A stretch of 59,102 nt of DNA, from assembly GCF_002237365.1 (NCBI RefSeq), contig NZ_NMUO01000013.1, positions 1-59,102 of the forward strand. Reading direction: 5' to 3'. The notes under the pieces were generated by a model. The model made no database searches, had not been told where the DNA came from, and saw only the letters and a list, made by a program, of their open reading frames with translations. A program made the position numbers and the translations under genes. The stretch is from Zobellella denitrificans. GTDB taxonomy: Bacteria > Pseudomonadota > Gammaproteobacteria > Enterobacterales > Aeromonadaceae. Numbering within the stretch: the first letter of the stretch is position 1; each line of letters starts with the position of its first letter. Positions 17,799 through 27,215 of this stretch are shown one piece after another.

Positions 17799-18581
17799 CT
17801 AGATATTCTGACTCATATCCAGCGACGGCTTGTCGGACCCGGGCCGGCCCACTATCCGGGCCGGCACCCCGGCAACGGTGGTGTGGGCCGGCACCGCCTC
17901 CAGCACCACGCTGCCGGCACCGATCTTGGCACCCTCGCCCACCTCGATGTTGCCCAGAATCTTGGCCCCGGCGCCGATCATCACCCCCTCCCGGATCTTG
18001 GGGTGACGATCGCCGCCTTCCTTGCCGGTGCCGCCCAGGGTCACGTTCTGCAGTATGGACACATCGTCCTCGATCACCGCCGTCTCCCCCACTACTATGC
18101 CGGTGGCGTGGTCGAACATGATGCCCTTGCCGATGCGCGCCGCCGGATGCACATCCACCCCGAACACCACCGAAATCTGGTTCTGCAGATAGGTAGCCAG
18201 GGAGCGGCGGCCGTGGCGCCACAGCCAGTTGGAGATACGATAGCCCTGCAGCGCGTGGAAGCCTTTGAGGTACAGCAAGGGAGTGGAAAACAGCGTCACC
18301 GCCGGATCCCTCTCCTGTACCGCACAGATATCCGTGGCCACCATGTCCAGGATGGCCGGCTCTTCGTCCAGCGCCACCTCTATCACTTCCCGCAAGCTGA
18401 TGGCCGGCATCACCGAGCTTTCCAGCTTGTTGGCCAGGATAAAACTCAGGGCACACTTCAGGGTATCGTGGTTGAGGATGGTGGAATAAAAAAAGCTGCC
18501 GAGCATCGGCTCTTCCGCGATCATCCGCTGGGCTTCTTCGCGGATACGCAGCCAGGTTCTGGATTGAATGCCGTCTTCCAT
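17799..18581 (-). CDS. cysE: serine O-acetyltransferase
   Basis: 260 aa. Transfers acetyl from acetyl-CoA to L-serine, the first step of cysteine synthesis. An N-terminal helical domain (residues 1-140) precedes the left-handed beta-helix of hexapeptide repeats (DVHPAARIGKGIMFDHATGI, VGETAVIEDDVSILQNVTLGGTGK) containing the catalytic His/Asp region. The C-terminal tail ends MSQNI, close to the NI end that enterobacterial CysE uses to bind CysK and for cysteine feedback. fieF lies 3 bp upstream, so a fieF-cysE transcript is likely. Confidence 0.95.
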   Translation of the reverse strand: MEDGIQSRTWLRIREEAQRMIAEEPMLGSFFYSTILNHDTLKCALSFILANKLESSVMPAISLREVIEVALDEEPAILDMVATDICAVQERDPAVTLFSTPLLYLKGFHALQGYRISNWLWRHGRRSLATYLQNQISVVFGVDVHPAARIGKGIMFDHATGIVVGETAVIEDDVSILQNVTLGGTGKEGGDRHPKIREGVMIGAGAKILGNIEVGEGAKIGAGSVVLEAVPAHTTVAGVPARIVGRPGSDKPSLDMSQNI

Positions 18582-18584
18582 GGA

Positions 18585-19517
18585 TTAGACCTTGTTTTCT
18601 ATAAATTGATGTTCACTCATATCCTGGGAATGGGCCTCACGGGGAACGACCGAGATGGGGTCCATATGAATAATGACGTCGGTATCGGGAAACAGGGTGC
18701 GCAGTTCCCGCTCTGCCCTGTCGGCGATGCGGTGGGCTCGGACCAGGGGCAGCTGATCATCCAGCTCCAGGTGCAGCTGGATAAAACGGGTCGGGCCCGA
18801 TTGCCGGGTACGCAGCTCATGCAGGCCACGTACCCCTTCCACCGCCAAACAGGTATCAATAATGCGCTTTTGCTCTTCTTCCGGCAACTGCCTGTCGAGC
18901 AACATCTGCACCGAGTCGTAGCCTATCTTCAGCGCTCCTCGCAGTATGTAACCACCGATCAGCACCGCGAAGGCGCCATCGGCCCAGTGCCAGCCGTACC
19001 AGGCCAGGGCGATGGCCAGCAGCACGCCAAAATTGAGCAGGATATCCGAGCGATAGTGCAGTTGATCGGCCCGGATGGCCACGGAGCCGGTGCGCCGGAT
19101 CACATAGCCCTGGAACAGGACCAAGCCGATGGTCAGCACCATGGAAAACAGCATCACCCAGAGTCCAAGCTCCGCATGGGTCACCTCCTGGGCGTTCAGC
19201 AGCCGGGAAACACCGTTGATGATCAAAAAGATGGCCGAGCCGCTGATAAAGGCCGACTGGGCCAGCCCCGCCAGGGATTCGGCCTTGCCGTGGCCGAACT
19301 TGTGGTCCTGATCCGGCGGCACCAGGGCGTAACGGATGGCCATCAGGTTGATAAGTGAGGCGCTGATGTCCAGCAGGGAGTCGGTCAGGGAGGCGAGCAT
19401 GCTGGCGGAGCCGGTGTAGAACCAGGCCAGCAGCTTGGCCAGTATCAAGGTGCCGGCCACCGCCGACGCGGCAACGGCGGCAGTGGTCACCAGGCGGGAA
19501 TAGGAAGATGGCTTCAT
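18585..19517 (-). CDS. fieF: cation diffusion facilitator (FieF/YiiP type)
   Basis: 310 aa from ATG 19517. Zn2+/Fe2+-proton antiporter of the inner membrane. Six transmembrane helices, the zinc site residues in DSLLDISAS (helix 2) and HYRSDILLN (helix 5), the metal-loop GHGKAE, and a cytoplasmic ferredoxin-like dimer domain from about residue 210 with DDQLPLVRAHRIADRAE. E. coli FieF is 300 aa. It lies 3 bp before cysE; the link between metal export and cysteine synthesis is suggestive only. Confidence 0.93.
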   Translation of the reverse strand: MKPSSYSRLVTTAAVAASAVAGTLILAKLLAWFYTGSASMLASLTDSLLDISASLINLMAIRYALVPPDQDHKFGHGKAESLAGLAQSAFISGSAIFLIINGVSRLLNAQEVTHAELGLWVMLFSMVLTIGLVLFQGYVIRRTGSVAIRADQLHYRSDILLNFGVLLAIALAWYGWHWADGAFAVLIGGYILRGALKIGYDSVQMLLDRQLPEEEQKRIIDTCLAVEGVRGLHELRTRQSGPTRFIQLHLELDDQLPLVRAHRIADRAERELRTLFPDTDVIIHMDPISVVPREAHSQDMSEHQFIENKV

Positions 19518-19599
19518 GGCGCGGCCGGGCAAGGGGATTTGGTTTAGTATACCCCCGTCGAGCGGCGAATGTGACCCCGAAGGCCGGGGCCTAAATGAA

Positions 19600-19621
19600 A
19601 TGCCCCGCGGACGCGGGGCAT
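19600..19621 (-). terminator. GC-rich hairpin between the Cys-pair gene and fieF
   Basis: ATGCCCCGCG/CGCGGGGCAT is a perfect 10-bp stem with a 2-nt apex. On the minus strand it is followed by TTCATTTAGG, a poor T-run, so termination is probably partial or Rho-assisted. Confidence 0.55.
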
Positions 19622-19662
19622 GAGGGGTAATAATAAAATCGCTTGCCGTGGCTGTAGTGCTG

Positions 19663-19965
19663 CTATAAATCGCACAGCAGGCATTCCAGTTCCTGCTTGG
19701 CGTCATCGATCATCTGATACAGCTCGAAGGCATCCTGCCGCTGCAAAGTCAGGCTGACCTGCTGTTGCGGAGCCTCGTCGCACTGTTCGCAGACCAGTTC
19801 CATGCCCTGCTCGCCCCGCTTGAAGTAGACGTGTTCAAACTCGCTGGTAAAATGCTGATTACGCTCGATAATATCAACTTCCAGCAGGCCGGTCGGATTG
19901 ACCACTATGTGGGCGTGAAGTGGTTCTGCGCCCTGTAGGGTATAGCTACATTGCCTTGCCAACAT
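19663..19965 (-). CDS. uncharacterised 100-aa protein with two Cys-x-x-Cys pairs
   Basis: 100 aa from ATG 19965, preceded by AGGAGA. I do not recognise the family. The first two-thirds look like a beta-rich domain (HIVVNPTGLLEVDIIERNQH, FEHVYFKRGEQGMELVCEQC). The last third is an acidic helix (FELYQMIDDAKQELECLLCDL). CEQC and CLLC could bind a metal or form disulfides, but the protein has no signal peptide. A TACAAT hexamer (20005-20000) about 35 bp upstream may be its -10. It is followed by the hairpin at 19600-19621 and so is probably monocistronic. Confidence 0.75.
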   Translation of the reverse strand: MLARQCSYTLQGAEPLHAHIVVNPTGLLEVDIIERNQHFTSEFEHVYFKRGEQGMELVCEQCDEAPQQQVSLTLQRQDAFELYQMIDDAKQELECLLCDL

Positions 19966-20083
19966 CTCCGTCTCCTTCTGCCTGAAAAATTGCCTCACTA
20001 TTGTAGAACAGGCCCGGAGTGATCGATAAATAATCAATGGAGTTTCATGGTTATGCCTTAATAACCAGACCGTCTAAATGGTT

Positions 20084-20548
20084 TTATCGCGCTCCCGCAA
20101 AACCCTGCTGGCGCCAGGCTTCGTAGCTGATGACCGCCACCGCGTTGGACAGGTTCAGGCTGCGGCTGTCGGGCTGCATGGGGATGCGGATGCGAAATTC
20201 GGGCGCCACCGCCGCCAGCACCGCATCCGGCAGGCCCCGGGTCTCGGGTCCGAACAGCAGCACGTCGCCGGGCTGGTAGGCCGGCTCGTGGTGGTGCCGG
20301 CTGCCCTTGGTGGTACAGGCGAACAGGCGCCGCCCGGCCATGGCCGCCAGAAACGCCGCGTAGTTGGAGTGCAGCTGGATCCGGCCGAAATCCGCATAAT
20401 CCAGCCCGGCCCGGCGCAGCTTCTTCTCCTCCAGGTCGAAGCCGAGCGGCTCGATCAGGTGCAGCCGGCAGCCGTTATTGCGCACCAGGCGCATGATGTT
20501 GCCGGTATTGGGGGCAATTTCCGGCTCGTAGAGGGCAATCTCAAACAT
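20084..20548 (-). CDS. trmL: tRNA (cytidine(34)-2'-O)-methyltransferase
   Basis: 154 aa SPOUT-family enzyme, 2'-O-methylating the wobble base of tRNA-Leu isoacceptors. Motif 1 ([18 protein letters not shown]), motif 2 ([11 protein letters not shown]) and motif 3 ([18 protein letters not shown]) forming the trefoil knot are intact. E. coli TrmL is 157 aa. Its start overlaps the 3' end of the MATE gene by 8 bp, so the two are translationally linked. Confidence 0.95.
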   Translation of the reverse strand: MFEIALYEPEIAPNTGNIMRLVRNNGCRLHLIEPLGFDLEEKKLRRAGLDYADFGRIQLHSNYAAFLAAMAGRRLFACTTKGSRHHHEPAYQPGDVLLFGPETRGLPDAVLAAVAPEFRIRIPMQPDSRSLNLSNAVAVISYEAWRQQGFAGAR

Positions 20549-21914
20549 CTTTAGTCTCTCTCATCAATACGGCCCCGCCGGTAAAACCCTGCCGACGATC
20601 GAGCCGCCACCAGGCCCAGCCCAGAGTCAGCCCCCGCGCCAGCATAAAGCAGAGCATGGCCAGCCAGAGGCCGTGGTTATCCAGACCCCGGGCCAGCCAC
20701 CACACCGGGAAGAAGACCCCCAGGGTGGCGACCAGCATCATGTCGCGCATCTCCCGCCCGCGGGTAGTGCCGATAAAGATGCCGTCGAGGATAAAGCACC
20801 AGCAGGCGGCCAGCGGCATCAGCACCAGCCAGGGCAGGTAGAGGGCCGCCAGGCTCCGCACCTCGGGAATACTGGTGATCAGACCGATCAGCGGCTCACC
20901 GGCCAGGGCGAACACCAGGGTAAAGAGCACCGCCACCAGGGCGCCCCAGAACAGGTTGAGGGCGCAGGCCTGCCGGAATCGCTGTCGGTTGCCCTCCCCC
21001 ACCGCCTTGCCCACCATGGCCTCCACCGCGTAGGCGAAGCCATCGAGGCCGTAGGAGATGAACATCAGGAAATTCATCAGCACGGCATTGGCCGCCACCA
21101 CCCCATCCCCCAGCCGGGCGCCCTGGAAGGTCATAAAGGCAAAGGTCAATTGCAGGCAGAGGGCACGGATAAAGATGTCCCGGTTCAGCCCCAGCAGACG
21201 GCCGAAGGCCGCGCGGTTCAGGCAGCGCCGCCAGAAACCGGCACCGGGCCCGAGCCCGCGGCCGCGCAACGTTCGCCAGACCAGCCAGGCCCCCAGCCCC
21301 ATGGCCAGGTAGTCGGCCAGCACCGAGGCCGCCGCCGCCCCCTTGACCTGCCAGCCCAGGCCCAGCACGAACCAGATATCGAGCAGGATATTGGCGCCGT
21401 TGCCCAGGATCAGCAACCACATGGGAGCCCGGGCGTTCTGGTTGCCCAGCAGCCAGCCCAGCAGCACCAGGTTGGTCAAGGCCGCCGGCGCGCTCCAGAT
21501 GCGGATGCTCACATATTCACGGCCATGGTACTGCACTTCGGCGCTGCCGCCGGCCAGCCAGAAGGCCAGCTCCATCAGGGGCCACTGCAGCAGCAGGATC
21601 AGCAACGCCAGCCCCCAGGCCAGCAGCAGGGCCCGCGCCAGCACCTGCAACAGCCGCTCGCCATCACCTGCGCCGAAGGCCTGGGCCGCCAGTCCGGTGG
21701 TCGACATCCGTAAAAAACCGAGCAGCCAGAAGATCAGGCTGATGATGGTGGCGCCCACCGCCACCCCACCCAGGTAGTAGGCCTGCTCCAGATGGCCGAT
21801 GACGATGGTGTCCACCAGGCCGAGCAGGGGCACGGTAATGTTGGACAGCACCATGGGCAGGGCCAGGGCGAACACCTGGCGGTGGCCGGCCCCGCTAAAG
21901 AAGGAAGACCCCAT
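20541..21914 (-). CDS. dinF: MATE family efflux transporter (DinF-like)
   Basis: 457 aa from ATG 21914 ([20 protein letters not shown]). An in-frame ATG at 21956 inside the end of the sco gene would add 14 atypical residues. Twelve membrane helices, with [20 protein letters not shown] and [20 protein letters not shown] typical of the DinF branch (Na+ or H+ driven multidrug or organic cation export). E. coli dinF follows lexA in the SOS regulon; here it is 9 kb from lexA and I see no SOS box before it, so SOS control is not supported. Confidence 0.87.
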   Translation of the reverse strand: MGSSFFSGAGHRQVFALALPMVLSNITVPLLGLVDTIVIGHLEQAYYLGGVAVGATIISLIFWLLGFLRMSTTGLAAQAFGAGDGERLLQVLARALLLAWGLALLILLLQWPLMELAFWLAGGSAEVQYHGREYVSIRIWSAPAALTNLVLLGWLLGNQNARAPMWLLILGNGANILLDIWFVLGLGWQVKGAAAASVLADYLAMGLGAWLVWRTLRGRGLGPGAGFWRRCLNRAAFGRLLGLNRDIFIRALCLQLTFAFMTFQGARLGDGVVAANAVLMNFLMFISYGLDGFAYAVEAMVGKAVGEGNRQRFRQACALNLFWGALVAVLFTLVFALAGEPLIGLITSIPEVRSLAALYLPWLVLMPLAACWCFILDGIFIGTTRGREMRDMMLVATLGVFFPVWWLARGLDNHGLWLAMLCFMLARGLTLGWAWWRLDRRQGFTGGAVLMRETKDV

Positions 21915-21943
21915 GTCGTCGGGTGAGCGGAGAAACGGGCGGC

Positions 21944-22591
21944 CTAGCCGCCCCATTGCCTGAGGATACGGGCCAGATCCCGGACCAGTTCATCCCCGTC
22001 GACCAGCGGCATCATGCTCTGCTCGTCGAAGCCGGGGCGGAAGGAGGCATGCAGTTCCCCCCTGGGATTGACCAGGGCGATGGAGGCGGAATGATCCACC
22101 AGGTAATCCTGCTCTTCCCGCTCGTGGATACCGTAGATCAGCCCCAGCTGCTGCACCGCCGGCATCAGTCGCTCGTGGCCGGCGGTCGCCGCCACGAAGT
22201 CGGGATTGAAGTAGGCGGTGTAGGCCTTGAGCCGTTCGGGCGTGTCCCGCTCCGGATCCACCGACACGAACACCACCTGCACCGGCCCGTTCAGTTGCCG
22301 CAGCTCGGGGTAGATTCGCGCCAGATCCGCCAGGGTGGTGGGGCAGATATCGGGGCAGAAGGTATAGCCGACGAACACCAGGCTCCAGCGCCCGGCAAAC
22401 CGCTGCTCGGTAAAGGGCTCGCCGTCGGCGTCGAGCAGGCTGATGTCCTTCAGCGGCCGCGGCTCGGGGTAGACCACTACCGCCTCGGTCAGGCTATTTT
22501 CCTGGTTGTTGTACCAGGCGATGCCGCTCAGGGTGCCCGCTATCAGCAAGGCAACCGCCACTATCCATATCAGCTTGCTCGTATTAGCCAT
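21944..22591 (-). CDS. SCO1/SenC copper chaperone for cytochrome c oxidase
   Basis: 215 aa. One N-terminal membrane anchor ([20 protein letters not shown]) and a periplasmic thioredoxin-like domain with the copper-binding CPDIC motif and the distal histidine in [14 protein letters not shown]. Sco proteins help build the CuA centre of CoxB. Last gene of the oxidase assembly cluster, overlapping cyoE by 8 bp. Confidence 0.93.
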   Translation of the reverse strand: MANTSKLIWIVAVALLIAGTLSGIAWYNNQENSLTEAVVVYPEPRPLKDISLLDADGEPFTEQRFAGRWSLVFVGYTFCPDICPTTLADLARIYPELRQLNGPVQVVFVSVDPERDTPERLKAYTAYFNPDFVAATAGHERLMPAVQQLGLIYGIHEREEQDYLVDHSASIALVNPRGELHASFRPGFDEQSMMPLVDGDELVRDLARILRQWGG

Positions 22592-23480
22592 AGTCTATCC
22601 AGTGATCCGCCAGTATCAGCACGAACAGCCACATCAGGTGGCTGATTGAAAAGCGGAAACATTGTAGTGCGGTTTGCGGCCCAGGTCTAAACTTCAGGCG
22701 CCAGGCCCACTGGATAAAACGCAGGTTGAGCGCCAATGCCCCCAGCAGGTAGAGCGGGCCCGACATGCCCACCACCCAGGGCAGCAGGCACACCAGGGTG
22801 AGCAGCAGGGTATAGAGCAGCACGCAGGTCTTGGTGAACTCGATGCCATGGGTCACCGGCAGCATGGGAATGTCGGCCTTGGCGTAGTCGTCGCGCCGGT
22901 GGATGGCCAGCGCCCAGAAATGGGGCGGAGTCCAGGCGAAGATGATCATCACCAGCAGCAGGGCATGGCCATGGAAGCCCCCGCTTACCGCCGTCCAGCC
23001 CAGCAGGGGCGGCATGGCGCCAGCCAGGCCGCCGATGACGATGTTCTGGGGGGTTGCCCGTTTCAGCCAGACGGTGTAGACCACCGCATAGCCGAGCAGG
23101 GACGCCAGAGTCAGCCAGGCGGTCAGGGCGTTGACCCACAGCAGCAGCACCGCCAGTCCTGTTGCCGAGAGGGCAAAGGCAAAGGCCAGGGCGGGCACCG
23201 TCTGCACCCGGCCCTGGGCCACCGGCCGGTGGTAGGTACGGGCCATCTTGATATCGATGCGCCGGTCCAGCACATGGTTGATGGCCGCCGCCCCGCCCGC
23301 CATCAGGCCTATCCCCAGGGTGGCCGCCACCACCAGTTGCGGGCTCGGCAAGGCGCCGGTGAGAAACATCCCCACCACGGCGGTCAGCAGGATCAGCAGC
23401 ACCACCTTGGGCTTGGTAAGGGCGAAATAATCCCGCCAGGTCAGTTCCCAGCGTCTGGGCAATAATGCGCTTCGTGCCAT
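22584..23480 (-). CDS. cyoE: protoheme IX farnesyltransferase (heme O synthase)
   Basis: 298 aa from ATG 23480, preceded by GGGAGGAAAC. Integral membrane prenyltransferase that adds farnesyl to heme B, giving heme O. Both Asp-rich motifs are visible: [19 protein letters not shown] and the [16 protein letters not shown] loop. It overlaps the 3' end of ctaA by 40 bp. With ctaA it provides heme A for the aa3 oxidase, so the alternative name ctaB is equally apt. Confidence 0.95.
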   Translation of the reverse strand: MARSALLPRRWELTWRDYFALTKPKVVLLILLTAVVGMFLTGALPSPQLVVAATLGIGLMAGGAAAINHVLDRRIDIKMARTYHRPVAQGRVQTVPALAFAFALSATGLAVLLLWVNALTAWLTLASLLGYAVVYTVWLKRATPQNIVIGGLAGAMPPLLGWTAVSGGFHGHALLLVMIIFAWTPPHFWALAIHRRDDYAKADIPMLPVTHGIEFTKTCVLLYTLLLTLVCLLPWVVGMSGPLYLLGALALNLRFIQWAWRLKFRPGPQTALQCFRFSISHLMWLFVLILADHWIDYG

Positions 23481-24448
23481 GTTTCCTCCCTGTAACGCCA
23501 GAGGCGTTCTCCGGTTCCCGTTAAAATCAGCAATAGCGCCGCCGCCCCGGCATTGTGGGCCACCGCCACCGCCAGCGGCAGGTGCAGCACCACGTTGGCC
23601 ACCCCCAGGGCCAGCTGGCCAGCGACCCCCAGGGCCAGACAGGCTCCCCAGCCCTTCATGCCGCGTCGCTGCCACAGCCGCCAGGCCAGCGCCAGCAGCA
23701 GCAACGCGGTGACCAGGGCCCACAGCCGGTGGGCGGCATGGATGGTGACCCGCTCCTCCTGGCTGAGCACCCCGTATTGGTAAGTCTCGGCAGGCACCCC
23801 ATGGGGATGGAAGGCACTCCACTGCCACTGGCCCAGCCAGTCACCCTGACACACCGGCAGCTCCAGGCAGGACAAGGCGGCATAGTTGGCCGCGGTCCAG
23901 CCACCCAGGGCGATCTGCAGCACCAGGGCGCCCAGCCCCGCCAGGTACCAGCCGCCCAGGCCGGCAACCCGGGGCGGCTCGGGCATCGCTCGCCGTCCCT
24001 GACAGATGGCCAGGAACAGCAGCGCCAGTATGGTAAAACCGCCCAGCAGGTGGCCCATCACCACGAAGGGCAGCAGGTTGAGGGTCACCGTCAGCATGCC
24101 CAGGGTCGCCTGCCCCGTCACCAGCGCCAGCAGCAGCCAGGCGGGAAGCCGGTAGGCACGGTGCACCGCCTTCAGCGACCACAGCGCCATCAGCAGTATG
24201 GTCACCCCCAGCAGGCCCGCCGCGTAGCGGTGCACCATTTCGTTGCGTGCCTTGACCGGCTCCAGCGGGCTGTCGGGAAAGCGCTCCGCCGCCAGCCGCT
24301 GGGCCTGCTCGGACTTGGGCACGGTGTGAAAGCCGTAGCAGCCGGGCCAGTCCGGGCAGCCCAGGCCGGCGTCGGTGAGGCGGGTATAGGCACCCAGCAC
24401 CACCACCACCAGGGTCAGGGCAAAGGCAAAGAGACAAAGTTTACGCAT
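23441..24448 (-). CDS. ctaA: heme A synthase (COX15/CtaA)
   Basis: 335 aa with eight predicted membrane helices. Oxidises the heme O methyl group to formyl, making heme A. The GCPDWPGC segment after helix 1 and the heme-ligand histidines in [30 protein letters not shown] and [10 protein letters not shown] are present. It belongs to the proteobacterial short class. Its neighbour upstream is the CGHC protein, 8 bp away. Confidence 0.94.
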   Translation of the reverse strand: MRKLCLFAFALTLVVVVLGAYTRLTDAGLGCPDWPGCYGFHTVPKSEQAQRLAAERFPDSPLEPVKARNEMVHRYAAGLLGVTILLMALWSLKAVHRAYRLPAWLLLALVTGQATLGMLTVTLNLLPFVVMGHLLGGFTILALLFLAICQGRRAMPEPPRVAGLGGWYLAGLGALVLQIALGGWTAANYAALSCLELPVCQGDWLGQWQWSAFHPHGVPAETYQYGVLSQEERVTIHAAHRLWALVTALLLLALAWRLWQRRGMKGWGACLALGVAGQLALGVANVVLHLPLAVAVAHNAGAAALLLILTGTGERLWRYREETWHEAHYCPDAGN

Positions 24449-24456
24449 GGCGCCTC

Positions 24457-24888
24457 CTATCCGGCCCGGGAAAACTTGAGCAGACGACGCAGATCCTCAA
24501 GCAGGGCCTTGCCGGTCAGCCGGTCCTGTTGCTCGTTGCCGCTCAGGGCATAGCGCATGACGAGTTGGCCGGGCGGATCCGCGATATAGACAAAACCGGC
24601 CTCCAGCCCGGGGCCGGCCGACACCGGCATCACCGCCACCCTTTCCTGGTCCCGTCCCAGGGCGAGGTCGATGTTGTGCAACAGGGAAGCGGCGTCGGCG
24701 CAGTGGCCGCATTCCGGCGCCAGCGGCAGCAGCAGCCGCCACTGGCGGGCCCCTTCTATCCGTCCCTCCACCCACTCCCCCTGGCCCTTGACCCCGGGGG
24801 TGAACCAGCCCTGCTGCAGAACGACCCAGGCCAGGGCTACCGGCAACAGGAATACCCCCACCAACGCCAACACCGGTTTATGTTTCAT
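24457..24888 (-). CDS. membrane-anchored CGHC protein of the oxidase cluster
   Basis: 143 aa from ATG 24888, preceded by GGAGGC. One N-terminal membrane helix (LALVGVFLLPVALAWVVLQQ) and a periplasmic domain with a single C60-G-H-C63 pair in LAPECGHCADAA, the layout of a thioredoxin-like redox or copper protein. The rest (VAVMPVSAGPGLEAGFVYIA) fits a thioredoxin fold loosely. I do not recognise a named family. It overlaps SURF1 by 11 bp and precedes ctaA by 8 bp, so a role in oxidase assembly is likely. Confidence 0.8.
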   Translation of the reverse strand: MKHKPVLALVGVFLLPVALAWVVLQQGWFTPGVKGQGEWVEGRIEGARQWRLLLPLAPECGHCADAASLLHNIDLALGRDQERVAVMPVSAGPGLEAGFVYIADPPGQLVMRYALSGNEQQDRLTGKALLEDLRRLLKFSRAG

Positions 24889-25552
24889 GCCGCCTCCGAT
24901 AGAACACCAATGCCGCCACCCACACCGCCAGGGCCATGGCAAACCACTGCACCGCATAGCCCAGGTGCCGCTCCGGCCCCATCACCACCGGCTGCCACTC
25001 GGTTCCCTCCGTCTCCAGCCGCAACACGAACGGCAGCGTCCGTTGGCCCCAGCGGGCCCGCAGCAGGTCCGGGTCCAGCCCGCTGATGCGTCGGGTCTGG
25101 GGATCCGGGGCGCCACCCAGGGAAAGGGGCGGCCGGTAGGGCCGGACCAGCACGCCATTCAACTGCACCGGCCCTTCCGGTACCGCCACCACCGGCAGCC
25201 GCCGCCGGTCCGGATCCGCCGGCCACCAGCCGGCATCCACCGCCAGCAGGCCGTAGGGGCTCTGCAGCGGGCGGATCAGGCGGTAGCCCGCCCGCCCTTC
25301 GTGCATCTGGTTGTCGAGGAAGAGATCGCCGCCGGCCAGGTAAAGACCGCTCACCTCCAGGCGATAGCCGAAGGGGTTATCGATAGCCAGGGTTTCATCC
25401 AGATCCAGAGCGATGTCGCGCCGCTGCTGCCATTCCTGCAACAACTGCCGCTTGTCATCGGCCCGGGACAACTGCCAGATCCCCATGGTGACCATCAGCA
25501 TGGTCATCAGCAGGGTCAGCGCCAACAATCCCCAACTTTTTCCTATACTCAA
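24878..25552 (-). CDS. SURF1 family cytochrome oxidase assembly protein
   Basis: 224 aa. Two membrane helices, one at the N-terminus (WGLLALTLLMTMLMVTMGIW) and one at the C-terminus (YAVQWFAMALAVWVAALVFY), flank a periplasmic domain with the family features FLDNQMHEGRAGYRLIRPLQ and VDAGWWPADPDRRRLP. SURF1/Shy1 proteins help insert heme A into subunit I. It begins the second part of the oxidase cluster (SURF1, CGHC protein, ctaA, cyoE, sco). Confidence 0.92.
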   Translation of the reverse strand: MSIGKSWGLLALTLLMTMLMVTMGIWQLSRADDKRQLLQEWQQRRDIALDLDETLAIDNPFGYRLEVSGLYLAGGDLFLDNQMHEGRAGYRLIRPLQSPYGLLAVDAGWWPADPDRRRLPVVAVPEGPVQLNGVLVRPYRPPLSLGGAPDPQTRRISGLDPDLLRARWGQRTLPFVLRLETEGTEWQPVVMGPERHLGYAVQWFAMALAVWVAALVFYRRRHET

Positions 25553-25578
25553 GACCTGGTCTCTCCGGGAAGCGATTG

Positions 25579-25785
25579 ATGCTGTTCAAACTACTGATTG
25601 TCTTGCTGTTGTTGATGATGATCGGCAACCTGCTGCTGGGTCTCAGGGCCATGCTCGGCAACCGGGATCCGGCACTGATGGCCCGCTATATCGGTCGCCG
25701 CCTGCTGTTCGCCGTCATCATACTGCTGCTGTTGATCGCCGCCATGGCCAGCGGGCTGCTGGTGCCCCATCCCACCCCGGGATAG
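25579..25785 (+). CDS. small twin-helix membrane protein (DUF2909-like), antisense in the cox cluster
   Basis: 68 aa from ATG 25579 with GGGAAG upstream. Two hydrophobic helices (FKLLIVLLLLMMIGNLLLGL and LFAVIILLLLIAAMASGLLV) flank a short basic loop (NRDPALMARYIGRR). The size and layout match the DUF2909 twin transmembrane proteins, often found beside subunit III genes. It is the only plus-strand gene in the cluster and lies between coxC and SURF1. Function unknown. Confidence 0.78.
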   Translation: MLFKLLIVLLLLMMIGNLLLGLRAMLGNRDPALMARYIGRRLLFAVIILLLLIAAMASGLLVPHPTPG

Positions 25786-25803
25786 AGCACCAAATGAAGC
25801 CCG

Positions 25804-26673
25804 CTATAAAATATAGACGAAGACGAACAAACAGAGCCAGACCACGTCCACAAAGTGCCAGTACCAGCTGCTGGCCTGAAAGCCGAAATGCTGCGCCGGG
25901 GTGAAATGCCCCTTGTTGACCCTGAGCCACATGATGAACAGCATCAGGGTGCCCAGGGTGACGTGGGCCCCGTGAAAACCGGTGAGCAGGAAGAAGGTGT
26001 TGCCGTAGATGCCGGAATCCAGCCGCAGGCCCAGATCCCGGTAGGCGTGCACGTACTCCCAGGCCTGCAGGCCCAGGAACAGCGCTCCCAGCAGCACCGT
26101 TCCCCCCAGCCATTGCTTGAGCCGGGCCCGCTGCTCCCGCAGCAGCGCCAGGTGCGCCAGGTGCACCGTCACCGAGGAGGACAGCAGTATGATGGTGTTG
26201 ACCAGCGGCAGGCCGAACCAGCCCATGGCGGTGGTTTCGATGCCGCCGGGGGTCAGTACCAGGGGCCAGACCGGATTGAACTCGGGCCACAGCACCTCGT
26301 GGGTCATGGCGTTGTTGCCGGCACCGCCCAGCCAGGGCACCGCCAGCACCCGGGCGTAGAAAAGGGCACCGAAGAAGGCACCGAAGAACATCACCTCCGA
26401 GAAGATGAACCAGCTCATGCCCTGGCGGAAGGATCTGTCCATCTGCTCGCTGTACAGGCCAGAGTGGGCTTCGTCAATCACGTTGCCGAACCAGCCAAAC
26501 AGCATAAAGGTCATCACCAGGGTGCCGGCACCGAACACTACGGGCCCCCAGATGCCGGCGATGCCCGCCGCCCACATGCCGGCCCCCGACGCCAGCAGGA
26601 AAAGCCCGACCGCCCCCACTATGGGCCAGGGGCTCTGGGCCGGAACATAATAACTCTGAGTCTTGACCGCCAT
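25804..26673 (-). CDS. coxC: cytochrome c oxidase subunit III
   Basis: 289 aa, seven membrane helices; family motifs FIFSEVMFFGAFFGALFYAR and TGFHGAHVTLGTLMLFIMWL and the C-terminal WYWHFVDVVWLCLFVFVYIL are intact. Subunit III stabilises the catalytic core and proton entry. It follows ctaG by 14 bp in the order coxB-coxA-ctaG-coxC. A stop 18 bp from the convergent DUF2909-like gene suggests the transcript ends here. Confidence 0.96.
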   Translation of the reverse strand: MAVKTQSYYVPAQSPWPIVGAVGLFLLASGAGMWAAGIAGIWGPVVFGAGTLVMTFMLFGWFGNVIDEAHSGLYSEQMDRSFRQGMSWFIFSEVMFFGAFFGALFYARVLAVPWLGGAGNNAMTHEVLWPEFNPVWPLVLTPGGIETTAMGWFGLPLVNTIILLSSSVTVHLAHLALLREQRARLKQWLGGTVLLGALFLGLQAWEYVHAYRDLGLRLDSGIYGNTFFLLTGFHGAHVTLGTLMLFIMWLRVNKGHFTPAQHFGFQASSWYWHFVDVVWLCLFVFVYIL

Positions 26674-26687
26674 GACTGCCTCCTTGC

Positions 26688-27215
26688 TCAGCTGCGCGTG
26701 GCAACCTGCTCGCTGATGTCGTAAAGGGTATAGGACAGGGTGAACACCTCGATATGACCGGGCAGGGCTTCATCCACATAGAAGCGCATCGGCATCACCG
26801 CCTGCTGCCGCGCCGCCAGGGGCTGCTCCTGGAAACAGAAGCACTCGGTCTTGCGCAGGTAGCCCGCCGCCACCCCCGGCGACACCGAGGGAATGGCCCG
26901 CAGCACCCGGTCCTCCGCCACATGGCTGGTCACGATGAAGTCCACCTGGTGCATCTCGCCCGGATGCACCTGCAGCCGGCGCACCGAGGGTTCGAAGTCG
27001 CCGCTGAGGCCCTTGGCCTTGTAGGTCACAAACTCCACGGTGATCAGCCGCTGCTCGTCCATGGTCCTGGACTCCGCCGCCGCGCTGGTGGCGGTCTTGC
27101 CATTGAGGCCGGTGATATCGCAGAACACGTCGTACAGGGGGACCAGGGCGAAGCCGAAGCCGAACATCCCCACCGCCACCAGACCGAGCTTGAGCGCCTT
27201 TTTACCGTGATCCAT
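26688..27215 (-). CDS. ctaG: cytochrome c oxidase assembly protein CtaG/Cox11
   Basis: 175 aa. Single N-terminal membrane helix (LGLVAVGMFGFGFALVPLYD) and a periplasmic immunoglobulin-like domain carrying the copper-binding CFCF motif (KTECFCFQEQPL). Delivers copper to the CuB site of subunit I. Overlaps the 3' end of coxA by 14 bp, indicating translational coupling. Confidence 0.95.
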   Translation of the reverse strand: MDHGKKALKLGLVAVGMFGFGFALVPLYDVFCDITGLNGKTATSAAAESRTMDEQRLITVEFVTYKAKGLSGDFEPSVRRLQVHPGEMHQVDFIVTSHVAEDRVLRAIPSVSPGVAAGYLRKTECFCFQEQPLAARQQAVMPMRFYVDEALPGHIEVFTLSYTLYDISEQVATRS

